From: an uncultured Mucilaginibacter sp.
GTDB lineage: Bacteria > Bacteroidota > Bacteroidia > Sphingobacteriales > Sphingobacteriaceae
Assembly: GCA_913775265.1 (NCBI GenBank)
Contig: CAJYJH010000041.1
Span: 174,870 to 238,869, forward strand
Reading direction: 5' to 3'
Length of the DNA: 64,000 nucleotides
A program made the position numbers and the translations under genes. The notes below the pieces were generated by a model, which saw only the letters and a program-made list of their open reading frames with translations, was not told the DNA's origin and made no database searches. Numbering within the stretch: the stretch's first letter is position 1; each line of letters opens with the position of its first letter. Positions 51,865 to 60,062 of the stretch are shown here, one piece after another.

Positions 51865-53094
51865 ATGCCAACTATTTCAACAAAAGGGCAGCACATGCCT
51901 GCCTCGCCCATACGTAAGCTTACTCCATTTGCCGAAAAGGCCAAGCAAGAGGGTAAAAAGGTTTACCATTTAAATATCGGCCAGCCCGATATCGAAACCC
52001 CGGAAGGGATGCTTAATGCGGTAAAAAATATTGATTTTAAAGTTTGGTCATACACTGCTTCTGAGGGCACATTGTCTTACCGTAAAAAGTTGACAGAATA
52101 CTACAACAAGCTTAATTACAATATAGCTCCCGAAAATATCATCGTAACCACCGGCGGATCAGAAGCTATTACCATTGCCATGATGACCTGCCTTAACCCA
52201 GGCGACGAGGTAATTATTCCTGAACCATTTTATGCCAACTATAATGGTTTCGCCTGCCAGAGTGATATAGTGGTTAAACCTATTTTGTCATACATCGACA
52301 ATGGTTTTGCATTGCCGGCCATTAGCGAATTTGAAAAACTAATCACTGACAAAACCAAGGCCATCATTATTTGCAATCCTAACAATCCAACCGGCTATCT
52401 GTATTCGAAAGCCGAGATGCAGGCTTTGAAAGAATTGGTACTGAAATACGATTTATACCTGTTTTCTGATGAGGCTTACCGTGAGTTTTGTTATGACGGG
52501 CGTGAGTTTATATCACCAATGCATTTGGATGGTATGGAAGAAAACGTGATTGTGATGGATACGGTAAGTAAGCGCTACAGCGCTTGTGGTGCCCGTTTAG
52601 GCTGTTTAATTACCAAAAACAAGGAAGTATTAACAGCGGGATTGAAATTTGCCCAGGCACGTTTAAGCCCGGGATTAGTTGAGCAAATTGCCGGTGAGGC
52701 TGCTGTTAACACACCTGACGCTTATTTTGAAGCCGTAAGCAAAGAATATACTCACCGCCGTGATGTATTGGTTAATGCCCTGAACCAAATGGACGGCGTT
52801 TTTTGCCCTAATCCCGGAGGCGCTTTTTATGTGGTAGCTAAGTTTCCGATTGATAACGCTGACAAGTTTTGCCAGTGGATGCTCGAAAGTTTTAGCCATG
52901 AAAATGCTACCGTAATGATGGCACCGGCCACCGGCTTTTACAGTACACCGGGAGCCGGTCAGAACGAAGTTAGGATGGCTTACGTGTTAAACGCTGATGA
53001 TTTACAAAAGGCAATGGTTTGTTTACAGCAAGCCTTAAAAGTTTATCCGGGTAGGGTAGAGCAGCCTGAAACAGCAGGTACTTTGCAAGCTTAA
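51865..53094 (+). CDS. PLP-dependent aminotransferase (class I)
   Basis: 409 residues. Fold-type I landmarks are VYHLNIGQPDIETPEGML, TTGGSEAITIAMM, CNPNNPTGYLYSK, LFSDEAYREFCYDG, the PLP lysine in MDTVSKRYSACGARLGC, and VRMAYV. Start residues MPTISTKGQHMPASPIRKL are like those of relatives. Probably an aspartate or aromatic aminotransferase; the exact substrate is uncertain. Confidence 0.9.
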   Translation: MPTISTKGQHMPASPIRKLTPFAEKAKQEGKKVYHLNIGQPDIETPEGMLNAVKNIDFKVWSYTASEGTLSYRKKLTEYYNKLNYNIAPENIIVTTGGSEAITIAMMTCLNPGDEVIIPEPFYANYNGFACQSDIVVKPILSYIDNGFALPAISEFEKLITDKTKAIIICNPNNPTGYLYSKAEMQALKELVLKYDLYLFSDEAYREFCYDGREFISPMHLDGMEENVIVMDTVSKRYSACGARLGCLITKNKEVLTAGLKFAQARLSPGLVEQIAGEAAVNTPDAYFEAVSKEYTHRRDVLVNALNQMDGVFCPNPGGAFYVVAKFPIDNADKFCQWMLESFSHENATVMMAPATGFYSTPGAGQNEVRMAYVLNADDLQKAMVCLQQALKVYPGRVEQPETAGTLQA

Positions 53095-53104
53095 ATAAAA
53101 TAGT

Positions 53105-53153
53105 AATTCATAAAAAATGCCCTTGCAAATCGCAAAGGCATTTTTTATGAATT
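53105..53153. terminator. bidirectional terminator between aminotransferase and gapA
   Basis: A 17-bp outer stem (53105-53121 with 53137-53153), extended by four more pairs after one mismatch, with A-rich left and T-rich right arms around a 5-base loop. Confidence 0.88.
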
Positions 53154-53181
53154 ATTCCCGGGCAACTAAGCCGGTATTAAA

Positions 53182-54183
<1,002 letters not shown>

Positions 54184-55032
54184 TTAATTTTTATTAGAAT
54201 AATATGTAAGTAAATTGTTTATAGGTTCTTTTAATATATACGAAATTTCTACGCCGGCATTGCTTGCCGATTGTTGTAGTAATGTCTTAAAACCATCAGC
54301 TACAGAACCGGCAAAGTGAATATCAGCATTTGGATATTCTTTCTTCAATGGCAAAACATACGTCTGCATTAAAGTATCAAAGCCATTAATAATAACGTCT
54401 TGCAGGTAGCTGTCGTTTAAATTATCTGTAAAAAAATCAGTCAGCGAGCTTAAAAATAATGCGGGTTGCCGCTGGTGATATACTTTTTCCAGTAATATCT
54501 TACGGTCGGTATCGTAACGCTTAACAAACTTTTTGCGCAGGTTAGCCGGTAATGTTTCATTCAGATAAGCTTTAATCAGTTGTCTGCCCAACCAGTTACC
54601 CGAACCTTCATCGGCCAAAATGTAACCCAGTCCGTAATTATTGGGCTTAATCTTCTTACCGTCGTACCAGGCAGCATTACTGCCGCTGCCACAAATGCAA
54701 ACTATACCCGGACTGCTTTTACAACAGGCAATGGCTGCACCTAAAATATCATGATCAACTGTTACTTTGGCGTATTTAAAAAATGACTCAAAGCTTTGAA
54801 TGATGATATCTTGCAATGATTTGTTTAAGACGCCTGCGCCAAAAAAATGGATCCGTTTTATTTCTTCGGCATGATGTATCAGGTTGATGTTTTTGTTAAG
54901 TATGTGGAGGATATGCTTTTCGTCGCTGAAAAACGGATTGATGCTGCCTGTTTTGAAAGAGGCAACCATTCGCCCCTTGTCGGCTAAGCGCCAGTCTGCA
55001 TAATTGGACCCACTATAAATAACTGCAACCAT
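54184..55032 (-). CDS. BadF/BadG-family sugar kinase-like protein with altered phosphate-1 motif
   Basis: 282 residues from MVAVIYSGSNYADWRLADKG (ATG at 55032; a TTG at 55062 extends the frame). It belongs to the N-acetylglucosamine kinase/BadF-BadG ASKHA group: HDILGAAIACC, CICGSGSNAAWYDGKKI, and GYILADEGSGNWLGRQLIKAYL. The first ATP loop, DGGSTKTNW in the paralogue at 56042, reads YSGSNYADW: Asp6, Lys11 and Thr12 are lost. It may bind ligand without phosphorylating it. It is co-transcribed with gapA. Confidence 0.85.
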   Translation of the reverse strand: MVAVIYSGSNYADWRLADKGRMVASFKTGSINPFFSDEKHILHILNKNINLIHHAEEIKRIHFFGAGVLNKSLQDIIIQSFESFFKYAKVTVDHDILGAAIACCKSSPGIVCICGSGSNAAWYDGKKIKPNNYGLGYILADEGSGNWLGRQLIKAYLNETLPANLRKKFVKRYDTDRKILLEKVYHQRQPALFLSSLTDFFTDNLNDSYLQDVIINGFDTLMQTYVLPLKKEYPNADIHFAGSVADGFKTLLQQSASNAGVEISYILKEPINNLLTYYSNKN

Positions 55033-55059
55033 GTACTTGTATAGAGCTGTTGTGGCATG

Positions 55060-55067
55060 CAAATATA
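55060..55067 (-). promoter_or_regulatory. candidate -7 element for the kinase-like/gapA operon
   Basis: TATATTTG on the minus strand, 27 bp before the start of the kinase-like gene. The operator-like sequence at 55088-55100 lies 20 bp further upstream, at the -33 position. Confidence 0.5.
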
Positions 55068-55087
55068 ATAAACTTACCGGCTTATTG

Positions 55088-55100
55088 TGTAAAAATTACA
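55088..55100. promoter_or_regulatory. shared operator-like site 1 (TGTA-n5-TACA)
   Basis: TGTAAAAATTACA, part of a longer block TGTAAAAAYTACACYA also found at 56969. It sits 55 bp before the kinase-like/gapA operon and about 175 bp before the NUDIX regulator gene, in the position of the -33 element of the former. Confidence 0.55.
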
Positions 55101-55276
55101 CCAGTATAAAATTTTAAGCATATTTGGGCATTAATTGGTCATTAATAGTTAAAATGATACAAGATTATATAAACAAAAAGTAATAAGGTATAATGTGTGC
55201 TAAAATTTAAGTTGTAACTTTTGGCGCTTAAAAAGTACCTTTACTTGAGTAATAAGTTACTGTAAACAAATAAACC

Positions 55277-55969
55277 TTGAAAGAACAATTAATTAAGTTT
55301 GAATCGGAGTTTTCTATCGATTGCGTAATATTTGGTTTTGAAGCAGGTGAGCTTAAGATATTACTAATTGAGCGCAAAAACGAGCCTTTTATGGATTGGC
55401 TGGCTTTGCCCGGCGATTTAGTGGAGAACGATGAAGGGATAGAAGAAGCCGCCGAACGAATTTTACATCAGCTCACGGGCCTGCACGATGTGCACATGGA
55501 GCAATTTCACACCTTTGGTGCAGTAAACCGGCATCCGCGTGGGCGTATTATTACAGTAGCTTATTATGCCCTTATCCGTATTGATAGTCAGCGCGAACTA
55601 AAAGCCGGGCAGTTTGCCAAAAGAGCTTTATGGCATAGTGTAAACGATTTACCAAAATTAGCTTTTGACCATACCGAGATTTTTAAAACTGGATTTAATA
55701 AACTTCGTCGCCGTTTGAGTTATCAGCCTATAGCCTACGAGCTATTGCCCGAGAAATTTACACTGACCCAGTTGCAGCAACTTTACGAAGCTATTTTAAA
55801 TAAGAAACTGGACAAGCGTAACTTTAGGAAGAAGATGCTGAGTTACGGCTTTTTGAAAGAGCTGGACGAAAAGCAAAAGAATGTATCTTTCAGGGCCGCC
55901 AAGTTGTATAAATTTGATAGGCGTAAATACAGTAAAATATTTCAGAGCGAAATGGGCGTAGATATTTAA
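55277..55969 (+). CDS. NUDIX-type transcriptional regulator (NrtR/AraR-like)
   Basis: 230 residues from a TTG at 55277 (MKEQLIKFESEFSIDCVIFG). A NUDIX fold (about 10-150) holds a degenerate box, GDLVENDEGIEEAAERI followed by LHQLTGL; the catalytic EE pair is lost, as in sensor members. A C-terminal winged helix (about 160-225) has FTLTQLQQLYEAILNKKL and RNFRKKMLSYGFL. It should bind a sugar or nucleotide effector and control the flanking kinase genes, which carry a common upstream motif. The effector is unknown. Confidence 0.87.
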   Translation: MKEQLIKFESEFSIDCVIFGFEAGELKILLIERKNEPFMDWLALPGDLVENDEGIEEAAERILHQLTGLHDVHMEQFHTFGAVNRHPRGRIITVAYYALIRIDSQRELKAGQFAKRALWHSVNDLPKLAFDHTEIFKTGFNKLRRRLSYQPIAYELLPEKFTLTQLQQLYEAILNKKLDKRNFRKKMLSYGFLKELDEKQKNVSFRAAKLYKFDRRKYSKIFQSEMGVDI

Positions 55970-55986
55970 AGTTTTGTTTTTTTTTT

Positions 55987-56027
55987 AAATAGAAAGCGCC
56001 ACGGTAATGCCGTGGCGCTTTCTATTT
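55987..56027. terminator. bidirectional terminator between regulator and kinase
   Basis: An 18-bp perfect stem (arms 55987-56004 and 56010-56027) with a 5-base loop. It is preceded by a T-run and followed by TTAT, and lies between the converging regulator and kinase genes. Confidence 0.9.
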
Positions 56028-56041
56028 TATAGCGTTTTTTC

Positions 56042-56902
56042 TTATAGTTGGCTTGGTGCCATCTCTAAGTGAAATTTCACCAGGTTATCTATAGGAGAGC
56101 GGATGATGTTACCCATAACCATTCCGTTTTCGGTAACCACTTCTTCTAAAACGTTTCTGAAGTTATAGCCTACCGAACCAATACAGTTAAAAGTATATTT
56201 TTGGTAGTTAGGATAGCGGGTAACCAAATTGCGGAAAAAGTCTTCAAAAGAAGTTTTTACCAGGTTGCGGGTATATTCCAAATGTACATTGTTATCATAA
56301 ACAAATTTGCTGAAACCTGCGCAAAAACGGTTGGCTAACGGTTGCGAGTAAACCTGCTCATTTACATCATCAGGTGTAAGATGGTAAGTATCCCAAAAGT
56401 TTTTGCGTACAGCTTCGGGCATGTAACCTCTAAGATAGTCAACCAGTAATTTTTTGCCGATGTAGCAACCACTTCCTTCGTCACCTAATATATAGGCACC
56501 GGAATCTATATTATGAGTGATGTTTTTGCCATCGTAAATACAAGTATTGGTACCAGTGCCTAAAATAGCAGCAAAACCTTCGTTATGGCCTAATAAAGCG
56601 CGGGCAGCAGCTAGTAAGTCATGACCGATGTTTACTTTGGCGTTTACAAAAACCTGTTTCATGGCTTCTTCAACCAGCTTGCGTTTATCCTCGGTTGAAC
56701 AGCCGGCGCCATAATAGTTTACCTCACTAAGTTGATCCTTTTCCAAATCTGCAGGTAGGTTAGCATTTAGTGATTGTATGATGTATTCTTTACTTACAAA
56801 GTATGGATTGTAACCTTCAGTATTGAAATAAACTTTCTTTCCTTCGTCATTGACTAAGCACCAGTTTGTTTTGGTGGAGCCGCCGTCAGCTATTAATTTC
56901 AT
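56042..56902 (-). CDS. N-acetylglucosamine kinase-like protein (BadF/BadG family)
   Basis: 286 residues with an intact ASKHA core: phosphate-1 DGGSTKTNWCLV (Asp6), HDLLAAARALLG, AAILGTGTNTCIYDGKNI, and GAYILGDEGSGCYIGKKLL. The close paralogue at 54184 differs in the phosphate-1 loop. It probably phosphorylates GlcNAc or a related amino sugar. It converges on the NUDIX regulator across a strong terminator, with the operator-like site at 56969 upstream. Confidence 0.9.
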   Translation of the reverse strand: MKLIADGGSTKTNWCLVNDEGKKVYFNTEGYNPYFVSKEYIIQSLNANLPADLEKDQLSEVNYYGAGCSTEDKRKLVEEAMKQVFVNAKVNIGHDLLAAARALLGHNEGFAAILGTGTNTCIYDGKNITHNIDSGAYILGDEGSGCYIGKKLLVDYLRGYMPEAVRKNFWDTYHLTPDDVNEQVYSQPLANRFCAGFSKFVYDNNVHLEYTRNLVKTSFEDFFRNLVTRYPNYQKYTFNCIGSVGYNFRNVLEEVVTENGMVMGNIIRSPIDNLVKFHLEMAPSQL

Positions 56903-56968
56903 GGGCCTTTAATTGTTTCTATGCTGTAAAAGTAGCATTTACTTAATTTAAATAAAAAACTTATTTAT

Positions 56969-56981
56969 TGTAAAAACTACA
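56969..56981. promoter_or_regulatory. shared operator-like site 2 (TGTA-n5-TACA)
   Basis: TGTAAAAACTACA, the second copy of the block TGTAAAAAYTACACYA seen at 55088. It lies 66 bp upstream of the intact kinase (start 56902). Its copy upstream of the other kinase is in the same relative orientation. Confidence 0.55.
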
Positions 56982-57131
56982 CTAACTAATTTTATCAATA
57001 ATAATGATTGTTTTAAATGGATATTGCAAATATAACTATGCGCATAATTTGCGCTTACAAGTTAACTTTGAAACGTGCTTGCAACGTTTTAGCATCAAAA
57101 TTATCACAGGGCAATATATATATTTTTGAAT

Positions 57132-57139
57132 TATATTTG
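57132..57139 (+). promoter_or_regulatory. candidate -7 element of the exopolysaccharide locus
   Basis: TATATTTG (TAnnTTTG) 27 bp before the ATG of the dehydrogenase at 57167. A second match, TATTTTTG, lies at 57121-57128. Confidence 0.5.
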
Positions 57140-57166
57140 CTGCCATCTGCCAATTTATTTCTTTAG

Positions 57167-58504
57167 ATGTCTAATCTTGCTTCGACCTCGATAACCGACC
57201 GGTTACCGAAAACAGATCATATTAATATAGCCGTTATAGGCTTGGGTTATGTAGGGCTTCCGTTAGCTGTTGAGTTTGCCAAAAAGTTTAAAGTAACCGG
57301 TTTTGATAAATCGCAAAGCCGGATAAGTGAATTGCTAAAAGGGCATGATCGTACACAGGAAATTGACTTGAACGAATTACATCAGGTTACGGCTTCGGTC
57401 AGCCCACAAGGCACAGGGCTTGTATTCACCACTAATACTATCGACATCCAGTTTTGCAATGTTTATATTGTTGCTGTACCCACGCCAACGGACCGTCATA
57501 ACCGGCCCGATTTAAGTCTGATTAAACTCGCTAGCAAAACGGTTGGCGAAGTGCTTAAAAACGGGGACGTGGTTATTTATGAATCTACCGTATATCCTGG
57601 CCTAACTGAGGAAATTTGTGTCCCTATTTTAGAAAGTACATCCGGACTTATTTTTAACCAGGATTTTTTTGCCGGTTATTCTCCTGAAAGAATTAATCCC
57701 GGTGATAAAGTACATACTTTAACTAACATTATTAAGGTGACCGCTGGCTCTACACCTGAGGTGGCCGATTTTGTAGATAATTTATATAAAACGATCATTG
57801 TTGCCGGTACTCATAAAGCACCTAGCATTAAGGTAGCCGAAGCTTGTAAGGTGATTGAGAATTCACAACGCGATATAAACATTGCCTTTGTAAACGAGAT
57901 AGCCAAGATCTTCAACCTTCTTAATATAGATAGCCAAGCCGTACTGGATGCAGCCGGTACCAAATGGAATTTTCTAAAATTCAGGCCGGGTTTAGTAGGA
58001 GGACATTGTACCGGTGTTGACCCCTATTACTTAGCACAAAAAGCCCAGGAAGTAGGCTACCATCCCGAAATTATATTGGCCGGCCGACGCATTAACGACG
58101 GCATGGGAACATACGTAGCTCAAGAAGTAGTCAAGCTCATGGTGAAAAACGACATCGCTGTCAAAAAGGCCAACATCTTAGTGTTGGGATTTACATTTAA
58201 AGAGAATTGTCCCGACGTTCGCAACACACGTGTGGTTGACATTGTTAACACCCTAAATGAGTACGACACCATATGCGAGATTTATGACCCATGGGCCAAC
58301 CCGGATGAGGTTTGGCACGACTATAATCTGGAAATATTTAACCGTTACGAACAATTAACCGGCAGCTACGATGCCATTGTTTTAGCAGTTTGTCACAAAG
58401 AGTTTCTTTCGCTTGATTATGAAGAATTAAAGAAACATGGCCAAACAGTCATTTATGATATTAAAGGATTGCTCGACAAAGATTCGGTTCAAGCCCGTTT
58501 ATGA
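57167..58504 (+). CDS. UDP-N-acetylhexosamine dehydrogenase (WbpO/TviB-like)
   Basis: 445 residues of the UDP-glucose/GDP-mannose dehydrogenase family: NIAVIGLGYVGLPLAVEFAKK (Rossmann), YESTVYPGLTEEIC, the core helix with KVAEACKVIENSQRDINIAF, and catalytic Cys in GGHCTGVDPYYLAQKA. It oxidises a UDP-amino sugar to the uronic acid. It is the first visible gene of the polysaccharide locus. Confidence 0.92.
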   Translation: MSNLASTSITDRLPKTDHINIAVIGLGYVGLPLAVEFAKKFKVTGFDKSQSRISELLKGHDRTQEIDLNELHQVTASVSPQGTGLVFTTNTIDIQFCNVYIVAVPTPTDRHNRPDLSLIKLASKTVGEVLKNGDVVIYESTVYPGLTEEICVPILESTSGLIFNQDFFAGYSPERINPGDKVHTLTNIIKVTAGSTPEVADFVDNLYKTIIVAGTHKAPSIKVAEACKVIENSQRDINIAFVNEIAKIFNLLNIDSQAVLDAAGTKWNFLKFRPGLVGGHCTGVDPYYLAQKAQEVGYHPEIILAGRRINDGMGTYVAQEVVKLMVKNDIAVKKANILVLGFTFKENCPDVRNTRVVDIVNTLNEYDTICEIYDPWANPDEVWHDYNLEIFNRYEQLTGSYDAIVLAVCHKEFLSLDYEELKKHGQTVIYDIKGLLDKDSVQARL

Positions 58505-58586
58505 CGAATTATTCTAAACAAATTTAGTTTTTTGAGCTTTACTATTAAGAAATTTAAAATCTTAATAAATAAGTATAAGCATCAAT

Positions 58587-59687
58587 ATGGGGAAAGCATA
58601 CGATTACTTAATAGTAGGTTCTGGCTTATTTGGAGCCGTGTTTGCTCACGAGGCAAAAAAGAAAGAAAAAAAGTGTTTGGTAATTGATAAGCGTAATCAT
58701 ACTGGTGGTAATATTTATTGTGAGAACGTTAAAGGTATTAACGTACACAAGTACGGTGCTCATATATTTCATACCAACGATAAGCACATCTGGGACTACG
58801 TGAACAGCTTTGTCGAATTTAACAGGTATACCAATAGTCCGTTAGCAGTTTTTGAGGATGAGATGTATAATTTGCCTTTCAATATGAATACCTTTTATCA
58901 GCTTTGGAAAGTTAGGACACCTCAAGAGGTAAAAAATAAAATAAGAGAGCAGATAGAGGCTTCAGGCATTAAAAACCCTCAGAATTTACAAGAGCAAGCT
59001 ATATCGTTGGTAGGTACCGATATTTACTACAAGCTTATAAAAGGTTATACCGAGAAGCAGTGGGGGCGTGATGCTAAAGATTTACCTGCATTCATCATTA
59101 AGCGCTTACCGGTACGCTTTACTTATGATAATAATTATTTCAGCGATAAATATCAAGGTATACCTATCGGGGGCTACAATAAACTAACTGAAGGATTGTT
59201 AAAGGGCATTGAGGTGAAGACTGACGTTGATTATTTTGAAGATAAGGCACATTGGGATTCGCTGGCTGAAAAATTAGTATTTACTGGCAAAATAGATCAG
59301 TATTATAACTACCAGTTTGGCCAGTTAGAGTATCGAAGTTTGAAGTTTGAGCACCAAACTTTAGATACCGACAACTACCAAGGCAATGCTGTAGTCAATT
59401 ATACCGAACGGGAAATACCCTACACTCGTATTATTGAGCACAAACATTTTGAATTTGGTTCGCAACCCAAAACAGTTATCACCAAAGAATACCCGGAAGA
59501 ATGGAATACTGAAAAGGAGCCATATTACCCTATCAATGATGCTAAGAACACCGAGATGTATAAGCAGTATGAGCAATTAGCTAAAGCTGACAGTCATATT
59601 GTATTTGGCGGCCGTTTGGCTGAGTACAAATACTATGATATGCATCAAGTGATTGGATCGGCGTTGAAGAAGAGTAAAGAAATTTAA
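58587..59687 (+). CDS. glf: UDP-galactopyranose mutase
   Basis: 366 residues: FAD-binding YDYLIVGSGLFGAVFAHEAK, then HTGGNIYCENVKGINVHKYGAHIFHT, and GYTEKQWGRDAKDLPAF. The end carries the FAD-contacting FGGRLAEYKYYDMHQVIG. It converts UDP-galactopyranose to galactofuranose, so the polymer probably contains galactofuranose. It follows the dehydrogenase by 82 bp. Confidence 0.95.
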   Translation: MGKAYDYLIVGSGLFGAVFAHEAKKKEKKCLVIDKRNHTGGNIYCENVKGINVHKYGAHIFHTNDKHIWDYVNSFVEFNRYTNSPLAVFEDEMYNLPFNMNTFYQLWKVRTPQEVKNKIREQIEASGIKNPQNLQEQAISLVGTDIYYKLIKGYTEKQWGRDAKDLPAFIIKRLPVRFTYDNNYFSDKYQGIPIGGYNKLTEGLLKGIEVKTDVDYFEDKAHWDSLAEKLVFTGKIDQYYNYQFGQLEYRSLKFEHQTLDTDNYQGNAVVNYTEREIPYTRIIEHKHFEFGSQPKTVITKEYPEEWNTEKEPYYPINDAKNTEMYKQYEQLAKADSHIVFGGRLAEYKYYDMHQVIGSALKKSKEI

Positions 59688-59710
59688 TATTCAACAGCGC
59701 ACTAAATACA

Positions 59711-59748
59711 AACAGCTTTATCAGATAACTCATCCTGATAAAGCTGTT
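59711..59748 (+). terminator. terminator after glf
   Basis: A 14-bp perfect stem (59711-59724 and 59735-59748), 10-base loop, followed by TTTTGTTTTG on the plus strand. It splits the locus into at least two transcripts. Confidence 0.88.
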
Positions 59749-60062
59749 TTTGTTTTGAAAAAATTATCCTAAAATTAATATAGTTCTAATCAAAAAAGGT
59801 GGATGCAAAACCTTTTTTTGCAAAAACAAACATACATTTTGTAAATATAATTGTAGAACATTTGGATAAAAATTAGATAGTTAACACAATTCCCTTTTCG
59901 TTATTATTTCACTAACTTTGGAGCTGATTACGCGGTAGTAGTTGGGATTGAAAATCGGTTAAATGCTTTTTAGGCATGAGCTTATTCGCTTATCACTTAA
60001 ATCTTATCAGATATACTCTTTCTACACTATCACGATTCAATGATACAGTGCAGCTATAATTT
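59749..60062. other. leader region before the SLBB export gene
   Basis: About 310 bp without a gene. A TAnnTTTG match (TAACTTTG) occurs at 59913-59920, which would give a leader of roughly 135 bases before the ATG at 60063. No clear hairpin or riboswitch was recognised in it. Confidence 0.4.
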
